A stretch of DNA of 64,000 nucleotides from Xanthomonas arboricola pv. populi (GTDB lineage: Bacteria; Pseudomonadota; Gammaproteobacteria; Xanthomonadales; Xanthomonadaceae): positions 372,001-436,000 of the forward strand of contig NZ_MDEB01000001.1 of the NCBI RefSeq assembly GCF_002939945.1, read 5' to 3'. The position numbers were made by a program, and so were the translations under genes. Below are positions 1 to 8,803 of the stretch, piece after piece. The notes beneath the pieces were generated by a model. That model was not told the origin of the DNA. It worked only from the letters and a program-made list of their open reading frames with translations, and made no database searches. The first letter of the stretch is position 1. Each line of letters opens with the position of its first letter.

Positions 1-644
1 GCAATCATGCGATCGGCCGAGGCCACGTGCTCGGCCTGCTCTTGGATTGGCACACGATCTGCTTCCACACGCTGGGTGGCGGCGTTGTGCAATTGCACGG
101 CTACCTCGCGCCCGATCTTTTCCCAGCCTGCCGGGTCCGGAATCAAGGCCTGCGCGGTCAATTGCTTGCGCTCCTTGACCAACCAGACCAAGCGCGCCAC
201 TAACGGCTCGCCGTGCGCACCACCGGTATAGCGGCTGCCGTCAGCGGACACGACGATCAGGTCCGGGGTCTGCAACACGGTCTCGAATGCCAGCGACAAC
301 TCGTAGGGCGCAGCCGGTTTGTCGTTGCCCAGCCCGGACACCGCCTCCATGAGTTCGGCACGTGCTGCCTGCGCGTAGCTGCGGATCAGCGCGCTCAGTT
401 CGGGAAACGCGTCCAGCCCGTGCGGATAGCTGATACCCACCATATAGGTGGGCGCATGCTCGATCACATCTTCCAGCGGGCCGCTTTGCACAAGCACAGG
501 CGCAGCTGGCGGTACCGCTGCAGCGGTCGCCTCCGCTGCGGGCTCTGCCGATTCGGCCGTTGTCGGCTCGCGCTGCGTACACCCTGCCAGCACGGCCAGC
601 ATCAGCAAGCCCTGGACCGCGTTCACTCCTGACAACCGCCCCAT
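1..644 (-). CDS. Lipoprotein with DUF4163/DUF3298-like (PdaC/RsiV-type) domain, partial
   Basis: The frame stays open to the left window edge, so the C-terminus is missing. From the ATG at 642-644 the product begins with a lipoprotein signal (AVLAGC lipobox, Cys about residue 21), followed by an Ala/Glu/Pro-rich linker. The folded part contains the stretch SRYTGGAHGEP. The TGGAHG signature is typical of the DUF4163/DUF3298 family (PdaC deacetylase N-domain, RsiV), which is usually periplasmic or membrane-anchored and sometimes binds lysozyme or peptidoglycan. The upstream sequence on the minus strand reads GGAGCAGGTGGGAATG, a usable ribosome site. The exact role is unknown; family placement rests on the GGAHG motif and the lipoprotein architecture. 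Confidence 0.75.
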   Translation of the reverse strand, partial: MGRLSGVNAVQGLLMLAVLAGCTQREPTTAESAEPAAEATAAAVPPAAPVLVQSGPLEDVIEHAPTYMVGISYPHGLDAFPELSALIRSYAQAARAELMEAVSGLGNDKPAAPYELSLAFETVLQTPDLIVVSADGSRYTGGAHGEPLVARLVWLVKERKQLTAQALIPDPAGWEKIGREVAVQLHNAATQRVEADRVPIQEQAEHVASADRMI

Positions 645-692
645 TCCCACCTGCTCCCCATCGATACATCTGCAAATGCACGCTGCCGGCGA

Positions 693-989
693 TCAGGCCA
701 GCAGATCCTGAAACTGTTGGTGCCGCCGGATATACGCCTGCGCGTAACTGCAGGCGGGCACGACCTTGTAGCCTTGCTGGCGTGCATAGGCCAACGCAGC
801 CTCGACCAGCATTGCGGCAATGCCGCGTCCAGCGATCGCGTCAGGCACCTGCGTGTGGGTGATGGTCATGCGCTCACCTTCCAGAAGGTATGCCAGTTCG
901 GCGCGTTGTCCATCGGTGTCTACGCTGAAGTGCTGCTGCGTGGAATCGTGGTCTGCCTGCACTGTCGCTGCCTCCGTGGTGGTCTGCAC
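693..989 (-). CDS. Small GNAT-family N-acetyltransferase (YidJ/YjdJ-like)
   Basis: A 98-residue single-domain protein. It holds the compact GNAT core: a beta strand (ERMTITHTQVPDAIAGRGI), the pyrophosphate-binding turn IAGRGIAAML, and the C-terminal helix/strand AYARQQGYKVVPACSYAQAYIRR typical of the short GCN5-like family (PF14542). The substrate is unknown; such proteins are predicted to acetylate a small molecule or protein amine with acetyl-CoA in the cytoplasm. The start used is GTG at 987-989, since no in-frame ATG lies upstream; its Shine-Dalgarno is poor, so the N-terminus may be shorter. It lies about 50 bases upstream of the lipoprotein gene on the same strand. Confidence 0.8.
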   Translation of the reverse strand: MQTTTEAATVQADHDSTQQHFSVDTDGQRAELAYLLEGERMTITHTQVPDAIAGRGIAAMLVEAALAYARQQGYKVVPACSYAQAYIRRHQQFQDLLA

Positions 990-1194
990 GAGGCAGTGAT
1001 GATGGCGATCAGTGTGACCAGCGCGGCGCCGCGCCTGCGTGAAAATGAATCGATGCGATGACCGGCCGCGCAGCTTGCCGACCAGGCACTTAAGTTCGCT
1101 CGCGCCGCGCCGATAGCTCAGCCGAAGGCGCGCGTTGCAACTCGGGCCTGTGCGACCCGCCGACGCCTTCGCCTTACCTACGAGGAATCACCGC

Positions 1195-1395
1195 ATGAAC
1201 AACGATTCGGCAGCACACAGCACAGACAGCGATAGCTCGCTGCTGGAAGGCTTGTTCCAGTTCGCCATCAAGGGCGACACCCACAACCCCGACTTCGCGC
1301 AGCTCAACGACACGGTGTACCAGCGCCTGCAGCAGGCCTACGGTTCGGTGTCCACAAGCAGCGTCGGTGACGACCAGAAACGCGACGCGGCCTGA
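1195..1395 (+). CDS. Small acidic hypothetical protein (66 aa)
   Basis: A short rightward ORF starting at an ATG preceded by GAGGAAT about seven bases upstream. The product is soluble and acidic, with a Ser/Asp-rich N-terminus and the central segment LLEGLFQFAIKGDTHNPDFAQLNDTVYQRLQQAYG, predicted helical. I do not recognise a family. The ribosome site, the regular codon use and the inverted repeat just after the stop (CGCGACGC at 1381-1388 with GCGTCGCG at 1400-1407) favour a real gene. It stands alone between the leftward acetyltransferase and the rhomboid gene that converges on it. Confidence 0.55.
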   Translation: MNNDSAAHSTDSDSSLLEGLFQFAIKGDTHNPDFAQLNDTVYQRLQQAYGSVSTSSVGDDQKRDAA

Positions 1396-1536
1396 GCCGG
1401 CGTCGCGTCACTCGCCAGGACGCTCGCACACCCGAGATGGTCCCTGGTCCGGTCGCCAAGGACGACCCGCTCCTCTAGAACCTTTCCACACACCGCGTGC
1501 CCACCTGGCGGCCAGCGGTCGATCTGCCAACCGGGA

Positions 1537-2145
1537 TCAGCCGAAGCGCGGATTGGACAGCTGTTCCAGGAACACCTGCAGCACGCGCGGCTCCATGATC
1601 AGCATGAACATCACGCCGAACGCAGCACCGGCCAGATGCGCGCTGTGGTTGATGCGATCGCCGCCGCGGCGGTCCATCCACAGGCTGTAGCCGACATAGA
1701 ACACCGCATAGATGATCGCCGGCGCCGGGATGAACAGCACCAGGATGATCGTCCACGGCTGCAGCAGGATGAAGGCGAACAACACCGCCGACACCGCGCC
1801 GGAGGCGCCCAGGCTGAGATAGTTCGGGTTGTTCTGGTTCTTCAGATAGCTGGGCAGGATCGAGACCACCAGCGCCGCCAGATAGAACAACGGATAGGTC
1901 AGCACGCTGCCGGTCAGCTGGGTCATCACGTTTTCGATCACCCGGCCGAAGAAGAACAGCGTGATCATGTTGAAGACCAGATGGCCCAGGTCGGCATGGA
2001 TGAAGCCGTAGGTGACCAGGCGGTCGTACTGCTTGTGCTTGTCCAGCGCCGGCGGCCACAGGACCAGGCGGTCGGCCAGCTTGCGGTTGTTGAACGCCAT
2101 CCACGAGACGATGCCGGTGATGGCGATCAGGATCAGGGTAATCAT
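1537..2145 (-). CDS. Rhomboid-family intramembrane serine protease
   Basis: A 202-residue polytopic inner-membrane protein. It carries the rhomboid signature GASGAVSA (catalytic Ser in the GxSG loop), the HxxxN-type stretch HLVFNMITLFFFG in TM2, and the second catalytic residue in HSAHLAGAAFG of the last segment, giving a Ser-His dyad. About six hydrophobic segments are visible. Rhomboids cut transmembrane segments of other membrane proteins; the substrate here is unknown. The gene starts seven bases after the stop of the peptide transporter upstream on the same strand, so the two are probably co-transcribed. Confidence 0.9.
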   Translation of the reverse strand: MITLILIAITGIVSWMAFNNRKLADRLVLWPPALDKHKQYDRLVTYGFIHADLGHLVFNMITLFFFGRVIENVMTQLTGSVLTYPLFYLAALVVSILPSYLKNQNNPNYLSLGASGAVSAVLFAFILLQPWTIILVLFIPAPAIIYAVFYVGYSLWMDRRGGDRINHSAHLAGAAFGVMFMLIMEPRVLQVFLEQLSNPRFG

Positions 2146-2152
2146 GCAGACC

Positions 2153-3718
2153 TCAGGCAGAACGGTAATTGTCGACCATGCGATACCTGCGCGCGTACAG
2201 GCCGAAGGCCAGTGCCGCCAGGAACGCGAAGGCCGCGAAGAAGAACATCAAAAATGCCGCTTCACTGAGCCCAGTATCGGCGATGTGGGAGGTCACCGTG
2301 GCGTTGCGCACCGCCACGTTCGACAGCAGCACCCATAGATTGCCCACCGTGGTGGTCAGATACCAGAAGCTCATCACCACACCCTTCATCGACGGCGGCG
2401 CCTGGCTGTAGGCGAACTCGATCCCGGTAGCCGACACCAGCACCTCGCCGAAGGTCAGCAGCGCATAGGGCAGGATCTGCCAGGCGATATGCATCGGTTC
2501 GCCGCCGTCCATGCTGATCTGGATGGCACCGACCGCGATCCAGGCCAGGCCGCCGAAGGCGATGCCGCAGGTCATGCGGCGCAGCGCTGTCGGCTCCCAA
2601 CCGCCACGCCGCAGCAGCGGATACAGCAGCAGATTGTTGAACGGGATCAGCAGCATCACCAGCAGCGGATTGAGCGCCTGCATCTGCGAGGCGGTGAACC
2701 AGGCCGGCATCGTCATCTCGCGCCCCTGCAGGACCCAGGTCGAGGCCTTCTGATCGAATAGAGAGAAGAACGGCGTCACCAGCGCGAAGATCACCAGCAC
2801 CCGCAGCAGCGCGCGCACGCCTTCGACCGCGGTATCGGGATGGATGCCGCGCGCACGCTCCAGCTGCCACCAGGTGCCGCCGCCGATGCCGGCCAGTAAC
2901 AGCACCAGCGCCATGCACAGGCAGATGACGATGCCGAGCTGTTCGACCAGCGCGACGCAGGCCAGCGCCAGCAGCACCGCGACCACTGCCAGCATCAGGC
3001 CCGGACGGCCTTGCCCCGGCGAATGTGTCAGCAATGCAGTGCGCACCACCGTACCGAAGCCGTGCGGGTCCTTCGGCGGCAACGGCACCCGCACATAGCG
3101 CCTGCGGCCCAGCCAGAACACCAGCGTGGCCACGAACATCAGGATGCCGGGAATGCCGAACGCCCAGGCCGGGCCGAGATGCTTCAGCGCCAGCGGAATC
3201 AACAACGAAGCGAACAACGAGCCGAAGTTGATGATCCAGTAGAAGGCATCGAAGACCACCTTGGCCCGGTGCTTGTTGGACTGGTCGAACTGGTCGCCCA
3301 TGAACGATGCCACCAGCGGCTTGATGCCGCCCGCGCCCAACGCGATCAAGCCCAGCCCGACGAAAAATCCGTTGCGGCTGCCTTCGAACAGCGCCAGGCA
3401 CGCATGGCCGGCGCAGTACACCAGGCTGAACCACACAATGGTGTTGTATTTGCCGAAGAAGCGATCGGCCAGCCAACCGCCGAGCAGCGGGAAGAAAAAC
3501 ACCCCGATCATGAAACTGTGCAGGATGTGCTTGGCCTCGGCCTCGCGGCCGGGCCCGCTGACTTCCTGCAACAACAGCGAGGTGATCAGGAACTGCACCA
3601 GGATGTTGCGCATCCCGTAGAAGCTGAAACGCTCGCAGGCTTCGTTGCCGATGATGAAAGGAATCTGGCGCGGCAGCCGCGCACCGGCAGTGGGGCCCGG
3701 CAAGATGGAAGTGGTCAA
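2153..3718 (-). CDS. Proton-dependent oligopeptide transporter (POT/PTR family, MFS)
   Basis: A 521-residue, roughly 12-14 TM carrier that imports di/tripeptides with protons. The N-terminal signature NEACERFSFYGMRNILVQFL contains the POT motif ExxERFxYYG at the end of TM1. A second family region, GxxxxPLVASFMGDQFD, follows, and the C-terminus is a basic loop (ARRYRMVDN). The tabulated start is a TTG at 3716-3718; no ATG or GTG is available nearby in frame and the Shine-Dalgarno is weak, so the exact start is uncertain by a few codons. It is followed seven bases later by the rhomboid gene. The position beside a secreted carboxypeptidase fits peptide scavenging, which is inference. Confidence 0.9.
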   Translation of the reverse strand: MTTSILPGPTAGARLPRQIPFIIGNEACERFSFYGMRNILVQFLITSLLLQEVSGPGREAEAKHILHSFMIGVFFFPLLGGWLADRFFGKYNTIVWFSLVYCAGHACLALFEGSRNGFFVGLGLIALGAGGIKPLVASFMGDQFDQSNKHRAKVVFDAFYWIINFGSLFASLLIPLALKHLGPAWAFGIPGILMFVATLVFWLGRRRYVRVPLPPKDPHGFGTVVRTALLTHSPGQGRPGLMLAVVAVLLALACVALVEQLGIVICLCMALVLLLAGIGGGTWWQLERARGIHPDTAVEGVRALLRVLVIFALVTPFFSLFDQKASTWVLQGREMTMPAWFTASQMQALNPLLVMLLIPFNNLLLYPLLRRGGWEPTALRRMTCGIAFGGLAWIAVGAIQISMDGGEPMHIAWQILPYALLTFGEVLVSATGIEFAYSQAPPSMKGVVMSFWYLTTTVGNLWVLLSNVAVRNATVTSHIADTGLSEAAFLMFFFAAFAFLAALAFGLYARRYRMVDNYRSA

Positions 3719-3948
3719 GGACGGTCCGGTCGAGCAGAAAACACGCGCTATCGTACCGGCGGCCGCTGGTTGGCCGCCATCGCGACCATGGGATAAGGCC
3801 CAAGATGCACCGCGGCATGCATCGACGTCGCTGCGCTTGTGCCGCCGTTGCGGTGCACCCGAAACGTCGTCCGGCCAAGGCGTGCCGAAAAACGCTGTCG
3901 ATACACCGCAACCACGCCGATCACGCGCACGTCATGACGCAGTGCAGA

Positions 3949-3977
3949 TTGGCCTGCTGCGCCGGCTCGGCTACATT
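3949..3977 (+). promoter_or_regulatory. Candidate sigma-70 promoter for the M14 carboxypeptidase gene
   Basis: TTGGCC (3949-3954), a 17-base spacer and TACATT (3972-3977) lie 33 bases ahead of the ATG at 4010. This is the best promoter-like element in the 291-base divergent gap 3719-4009, which otherwise shows nothing recognisable. It is a sequence match only. Confidence 0.35.
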
Positions 3978-4009
3978 GCAAACGTTTTCCTGGAACACTG
4001 GACCGCTGG

Positions 4010-5779
4010 ATGCCCCGCTTCACCCGCCTGGCCCTGAGCCTGTTGCTGCTGACCACCGCCCCCGCCGCACTGGCCGCCGAACCGCTGACCACCCAGGCCG
4101 AGCGCAGCGGGTTTGCGCAAACCGGACGCTACGATGAAGTCATCGCGCTCTGCGATGCCTTTGCGCAGCGCTACCCGCAGGCGGTGCGCTGCATCGAGTT
4201 CGGTACCACCCCGGAAGGCCGGCCGATGAAGGCGCTGATCGTCTCCACCAGTGGCGCACTGGATGCCGGCAGCGCTGCGCAACGCACGTTGCCGGTGGTG
4301 CTGGTGCAAGGCGGCATCCACGCCGGCGAGATCGACGGCAAGGACGCGGGCTTCCTGGTCCTGCGCGAATTGCTGGACGGCAAAGCAGGCAAAGGCGTAC
4401 TCGACAAACTGGTCTGGGTGTTCGTGCCGGTGTTCAACGTCGACGGCCACGAGCGCTTCGGCGCCTGGAACCGACCCAATCAGCGCGGCCCCGAACAGAT
4501 GGGCTGGCGCACCACCGCGCAGAACCTCAATCTCAATCGCGACTATCTCAAGGCCGACGCGCCGGAAATGCAGGCGATGCTGCGGCTGGTACAGCAGTGG
4601 GATCCGCTGATGGTCGTGGACCTGCACGTCACCGATGGCGCCAAGTTCGAACACGACGTGTCGGTGCAGGTGGAGCCCGTGCACGCCGGCGATGCCACGC
4701 TGCAACGCGACGGCACGCGCTGGCGCGGTGCGGTGATTGCCGACCTGGCCCGACAGGGCTCGCTACCGCTGCCGTATTACCCCTCGTTCGTGCACGAGGA
4801 CGACCCGACTTCGGGCTTTGCCGACGACGTGTCGCCGCCGCGTTTTTCGCACGGCTATTTCCTGCTGCGCAACCGCTTCGGCATGCTGGTGGAAACGCAT
4901 TCGTGGAAGACCTACCCGGTACGTGTGCGCGTCACCCGCAACGCGATCGTGTCGGTGCTGCAGCAAGCCGCGCGCAACGGCGCCAGATGGCGCGCCGATG
5001 CGCTGGGCGCCGATCAGCGCGCCACCAGGCTGGCGGGCGAGATGGAGCCGTTGAGCTTCGCTGCCGGCCCGGCCGCACGCACCGTTGCCTTCCGTGGCTA
5101 CGCCTACACCCGCACGCCCTCGCCGATTTCCGGCGCGTTGATGACGCGCTACGACGAGACCAGGCCGCAGATCTGGAAGGTACCGTTACGCGATCAGATC
5201 ACGCCCGACGTGGTGGTCGATGCGCCACGCGGCGGCTATCTGGTGCCTGCCGCGCAGGCCGCCCTGGTGGCGGAGAAATTGCGCCTGCACGGCATCGCCT
5301 TCGACACTCTTGCCACGGCCGGCACCCATCCGGTGCAGAGCTTCCGTGCCGACACCGCGACGTTTGCCGCGCGCGCCAACGAAGGCCATCAGAACCTGGA
5401 GATCACCGGGCAGTGGCGCGATGACACCCGCACGGTGCCGGCCGGTTCGTTGTTCGTGCCGATCGCCCAGCCCAGGTCGCGACTGGTGATGGCGATGCTG
5501 GAACCGCAGGCGCCCGATTCGCTGCTGCAATGGGGCCTGTTCAACACCGCATTCGAGCGCAAGGAATACATGGAGGACTACGTCGCCGAAGAGGTCGCGC
5601 GCGACATGCTCGAGCGCGATCCGGCAGTGAAGGCGCAATTCGAACAGCGCCTGGCCAACGATGCGGCCTTCGCGGCCGACCCGAAGGCACGCCTGGAATT
5701 CTTCGCTCGCCTGCATGCCTCCTGGGACGAGCGCTACCGCCTGTATCCGGTGCTACGCACGGCACAGACGCAATTCTGA
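4010..5779 (+). CDS. Secreted M14-family zinc carboxypeptidase
   Basis: A 589-residue protein with a clear Sec signal peptide (RLALSLLLLTTAPAALAAEP). The M14 zinc site is complete in sequence: HAGE at about residues 104-107 (His and Glu ligands) and the third ligand His at about 206 in VVDLHVTDGAKFEHD. NLNRDYLKADAPEM matches the substrate-binding Asn-Arg region. The long C-terminal part (after residue about 330) is not an M14 core and probably forms an accessory beta domain, as in other large proteobacterial M14 proteins. It is probably periplasmic or extracellular and trims C-terminal residues from peptides. The GH3 gene follows in the same direction after about 110 bases. Confidence 0.88.
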   Translation: MPRFTRLALSLLLLTTAPAALAAEPLTTQAERSGFAQTGRYDEVIALCDAFAQRYPQAVRCIEFGTTPEGRPMKALIVSTSGALDAGSAAQRTLPVVLVQGGIHAGEIDGKDAGFLVLRELLDGKAGKGVLDKLVWVFVPVFNVDGHERFGAWNRPNQRGPEQMGWRTTAQNLNLNRDYLKADAPEMQAMLRLVQQWDPLMVVDLHVTDGAKFEHDVSVQVEPVHAGDATLQRDGTRWRGAVIADLARQGSLPLPYYPSFVHEDDPTSGFADDVSPPRFSHGYFLLRNRFGMLVETHSWKTYPVRVRVTRNAIVSVLQQAARNGARWRADALGADQRATRLAGEMEPLSFAAGPAARTVAFRGYAYTRTPSPISGALMTRYDETRPQIWKVPLRDQITPDVVVDAPRGGYLVPAAQAALVAEKLRLHGIAFDTLATAGTHPVQSFRADTATFAARANEGHQNLEITGQWRDDTRTVPAGSLFVPIAQPRSRLVMAMLEPQAPDSLLQWGLFNTAFERKEYMEDYVAEEVARDMLERDPAVKAQFEQRLANDAAFAADPKARLEFFARLHASWDERYRLYPVLRTAQTQF

Positions 5780-5888
5780 GGCGGCGCCCGCTCCCGGCAA
5801 GCACCTGATTCGGCGCGCACGCGCGCCCTTCGAACCTGGGCACTGCGGTGCCCTCTTCCTAATTGCAACCGCACCACAAGGACCACCC

Positions 5889-8141
5889 GTGCCGCACCTC
5901 GATATGAAAACGTTTACACACTCCATGCCACGCCGTCTCGCGCTGGCCATCGCCCTTGGCGTCAGCACCGCGTTTGCCGCCCCGCTCGGCGCACAGACCG
6001 CCGCTGCAGCGCAGCCGTGGATGGACACCGCGCTGACCGCGGACCAGCGCGCCGACCGTCTGCTCGCGCAGATGAGCGAGGATGAAAAATTCCAGATGCT
6101 GCGCAGCTACTTCGGCCTGGGCACCGACAAGATTCCCAAGCCCGAAGGCGCCTTGGGCTCGGCCGGCTATGTCCCCGGCGTCCCACGGCTGGGCATCCCG
6201 GCGCAGCAACTGGCCGATGCCGGCGTGGGCGTGACCAATCCCGGCGGCATCCGCAAGGGCGACTTCGCCACCGCGATGCCGTCCGGCCCGTCGGCCGCGT
6301 CGAGCTGGAATCCGCAGTTGGCCTATGCCGGCGGCAAGACCATGGGCCGCGAATCCTGGCAGCAGGGCTTCAACGTGCTGCTGGCCGGCAGCGTCAACCT
6401 GCAGCGCGATCCGCGCAACGGGCGCAATTTCGAATACGCCGGCGAAGACCCGCTGCTGGCTGGCACCATGGTCGGGGAGTCGATCCGCGGCGTGCAGAGC
6501 GAGCATGTGCTGTCGACGATGAAGCACTACGCGCTCAACGATATGGAAACCCGGCGCAATTTCCATAGCGCCGAGATCGGCGAGCAGGCCATGCACGAAT
6601 CGGATCTGCTGGCGTTCGAAATCGCGTTGAAGATCGGCGACCCCGCCTCGGTGATGTGCTCCTACAACAAGATCAACGGCGTCTACGGCTGCGAGCACGA
6701 TTACCTGCTCAACCAGGTGCTCAAGCAGGAATGGAAATACCCCGGCTACGTGATGTCCGACTGGGGCGGCGTGCACAGCGGCTCCAAGGCGGCACTGGCC
6801 GGACTGGATCAGCAATCGGCCGGCGAAGTGTTCGATGCGGCGGTGTTCTTCGACGCGCCGTTGCGCATGGCGGTGTCGGCCGGCGTGGTGCCGCGCGCGC
6901 GCTTCGACGACATGGTCAAGCGCGTGCTGCGCAGCCTGTTCGCGCATGGCGCGTTCGATCATCCCACCCAGCGCCAGCCGATCGACGGCAAGGCCGGGCT
7001 GCTGTCCGCGCAGCATGTTGCCGAAGAAGGCAGCGTGCTGCTGCGTAACGAGCAGGCCACCTTGCCACTGTCCACGGATGTGCGCCGTATCGCGGTGATC
7101 GGTGGGTATGCCGACAAGGGCGTGATGTCCGGCGGCGGTTCCTCGCGGGTGGACTACACCATCAACGGCGGCAACGCCGTGCCCGGCATCACCCCGACCA
7201 CCTGGCCCGGCCCGGTGATCATCCATGCGTCCTCGCCGCTGCAGGCACTGCGCGCCGCGTTGCCGGACGTGCAGATCGATTATGTCGACGGCAAGGACCG
7301 CGCTGCCGCGGCACGCGCGGCCAAGGCCGCCGATGTGGCGATCGTGTTCGCCACCCAATGGTCGGCCGAATCGGTGGACCTGCCGGACATGCAATTGCCC
7401 GACAACCAAGATGCCTTGATCGAGGCGGTGGCCAGGGCCAACCCCAAGACCACCGTGGTGCTGGAAACCAACGGCCCGGTGCGCATGCCCTGGGCCGAGC
7501 GCGTGCCGGCGGTGCTGCAGGCGTGGTATCCGGGCATCGGCGGCGGCGAAGCCATCGCCAACCTGCTGACCGGCAAGGTCAATCCCTCCGGCCATCTGCC
7601 GGTGACCTGGCCGGTGGACGAATCGCAGCTGCCACGCCCGTCGATTCCGGGCCTGGGCTTCAAGCCGGCCAAGCCGGGCGAAGACACGATCGACTACGCC
7701 ATCGAAGGCGCCAACGTCGGCTACAAATGGTTCGCCGCGCGCAAGCTGACCCCGCGCTACCCGTTTGGCCATGGCCTGTCGTACACCCAGTTCCGCATGG
7801 GCGGGCTGCGTGTGGACGCCAACGGCAGCCAGCTCACGGCGAACTTCGAGGTGGAAAACATCGGCCCGCGCGAAGGCGCCGCCGTGCCGCAGCTCTACCT
7901 CACCCTGCCCGACGGCCACGCCACCCCGCTGCGCCTGATCGGCTGGCAGAAGCTCACGCTCAAGCCGGGCGAAAAGCGCAACGTGCAGGTGATCGCCGAA
8001 CCCAAGACGCTGGCCGACTTCGATGCCAAGGCACGCCACTGGACGATTGCCGCCGGCACCTATCGCGTGCAGCTGGCGCGTTCGGCGAGCGAACCGGTAC
8101 AGAGTGCGGAGGTCAACTTGCAGGCCGCGCAGCTGCCGTAA
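5889..8141 (+). CDS. Secreted glycoside hydrolase family 3 beta-glucosidase
   Basis: A GH3 enzyme of about 750 residues with a signal peptide (RRLALAIALGVSTAFAAPLGA). The two-domain catalytic core is visible: the N-terminal barrel with the conserved KHYALND stretch and the nucleophile Asp in YVMSDWGG (about residue 291), then the C-terminal sandwich and the FN3-like tail (GHGLSYTQF onwards). It hydrolyses terminal non-reducing beta-glucosides and probably works with plant cell-wall degradation. I chose GTG 5889 because AAGGA (5878-5882) lies six bases upstream of it. ATG 5904 is in frame but about 21 bases from that site; it gives the same signal peptide, five residues shorter. A 13-bp hairpin follows the stop. 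Confidence 0.88.
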   Translation: MPHLDMKTFTHSMPRRLALAIALGVSTAFAAPLGAQTAAAAQPWMDTALTADQRADRLLAQMSEDEKFQMLRSYFGLGTDKIPKPEGALGSAGYVPGVPRLGIPAQQLADAGVGVTNPGGIRKGDFATAMPSGPSAASSWNPQLAYAGGKTMGRESWQQGFNVLLAGSVNLQRDPRNGRNFEYAGEDPLLAGTMVGESIRGVQSEHVLSTMKHYALNDMETRRNFHSAEIGEQAMHESDLLAFEIALKIGDPASVMCSYNKINGVYGCEHDYLLNQVLKQEWKYPGYVMSDWGGVHSGSKAALAGLDQQSAGEVFDAAVFFDAPLRMAVSAGVVPRARFDDMVKRVLRSLFAHGAFDHPTQRQPIDGKAGLLSAQHVAEEGSVLLRNEQATLPLSTDVRRIAVIGGYADKGVMSGGGSSRVDYTINGGNAVPGITPTTWPGPVIIHASSPLQALRAALPDVQIDYVDGKDRAAAARAAKAADVAIVFATQWSAESVDLPDMQLPDNQDALIEAVARANPKTTVVLETNGPVRMPWAERVPAVLQAWYPGIGGGEAIANLLTGKVNPSGHLPVTWPVDESQLPRPSIPGLGFKPAKPGEDTIDYAIEGANVGYKWFAARKLTPRYPFGHGLSYTQFRMGGLRVDANGSQLTANFEVENIGPREGAAVPQLYLTLPDGHATPLRLIGWQKLTLKPGEKRNVQVIAEPKTLADFDAKARHWTIAAGTYRVQLARSASEPVQSAEVNLQAAQLP

Positions 8142-8150
8142 TCCGGTGTC

Positions 8151-8181
8151 GTGGCGGGCATGCAGTGCGCATGTCCGCCAC
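8151..8181 (+). terminator. Hairpin after the GH3 gene
   Basis: The arms 8151-8163 and 8169-8181 pair over 13 positions with one G-U, around a five-base loop. No strong T-run follows, so it is terminator-like rather than a textbook intrinsic terminator. Confidence 0.45.
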
Positions 8182-8240
8182 GCCGTCTTCTCCCGTCGCC
8201 GGCAGGCACCCGCCACCACGAAAAATTTGTGCCGGATACG

Positions 8241-8269
8241 TTGACAGCGTCGCGCGCACCTTGCACAAT
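8241..8269 (+). promoter_or_regulatory. Sigma-70 promoter of the tRNA-Leu gene
   Basis: A perfect TTGACA (8241-8246), a 17-base spacer and CACAAT (8264-8269) sit 14 bases before the tRNA 5' end. This is the expected placement for a stable-RNA promoter. Confidence 0.7.
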
Positions 8270-8283
8270 TCGCCCCCTGAGTC

Positions 8284-8370
8284 GCCCAGGTGGCGGAATT
8301 GGTAGACGCACTAGCTTCAGGTGCTAGCGGGGGCAACTTCGTGGAGGTTCGAGTCCTCTCCTGGGCACCA
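8284..8370 (+). tRNA. tRNA-Leu (anticodon CAG)
   Basis: An 87-base tRNA with encoded CCA. The acceptor arms GCCCAGG (8284-8290) and CCTGGGC (8360-8366) pair perfectly. The anticodon stem CTAGC/GCTAG flanks the loop TTCAGGT, with anticodon CAG at 8318-8320. A long variable arm (class II) and the T-arm GGTTCGAGTCC are present. It reads the CUG leucine codon, the dominant Leu codon in this GC-rich genome. Confidence 0.97.
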
Positions 8371-8374
8371 CGAC

Positions 8375-8770
8375 TCACAGTAGATTGTAAAAAACCCCGC
8401 TCAGGCGGGGTTTTTTGCGTTCGGGCCATGCGATGGGACGATGGGCTGTCGGCATGTCCTTGATGCGCTGCCTGATGGCGCTCGAACGGGCGAGATCTCC
8501 GTTTGCCTTATATGCCTCGGCAAGACTGTCAAGCGCATTGCCGGACGCCGGAAACAGCAGCACATTGAGTGCGAACACGCGAATCGCCGCACCTGCGCCG
8601 AGATCGGACAGAACTGTGTAGCCCGTCGTATTGACCACAGCCTCGAGTTGATCGAGGGGGATGCTCTTGTCGGCACGCAGTGCATCGGTCAACGGCTGCG
8701 TGTCGTGATCGACAGACGACTACAGCGCGAAGGCGATGAGTTTCTCCGACACGGCTTTTGCTGATTGCTT
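8375..8770 (-). pseudogene. Remnant of the C-terminal end of a larger TPR-containing protein
   Basis: On the minus strand one frame reads KAVSEKLIAFAL, then an in-frame TAG (8720-8722), then continues sensibly as DHDTQPLTDALRADKSIP and VFALNVLLFPASGNALDSLAEAYKANGDLARS. The last part resembles the C-terminal TPR helix pair (NALDSLAEAYxxxGD) found at the end of many secreted esterase/beta-lactamase-like proteins. No start or N-terminal domain exists upstream; the frame degrades before the palindromic repeat. The conserved part ends near 8450, after which the frame runs into the tRNA terminator. I interpret it as a decayed gene fragment beside a tRNA; the original family is only a guess. Confidence 0.5.
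8389..8416 (+). terminator. Intrinsic terminator of tRNA-Leu
   Basis: A GC-rich stem (ACCCCGC with GCGGGGT, loop TCAG) is flanked by an A-run on the left and followed by TTTTTT. This is a classic Rho-independent terminator, potentially bidirectional, 19 bases after the tRNA. Confidence 0.9.
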
Positions 8771-8803
8771 TGAGAAGCGCTACGCACACCGACCATTTTG
8801 ATT

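Noticed and set aside
3748..4092. 114-codon minus-strand ORF in the divergent gap before the M14 gene
   Set aside because: Overlaps the carboxypeptidase start and promoter; Arg/Ala-rich shadow composition.
5859..8429. Very long open frame on the minus strand opposite the GH3 gene
   Set aside because: It is the antisense shadow of a GC-biased gene, runs through the tRNA, and is Arg/His/Gly-rich with no domain.
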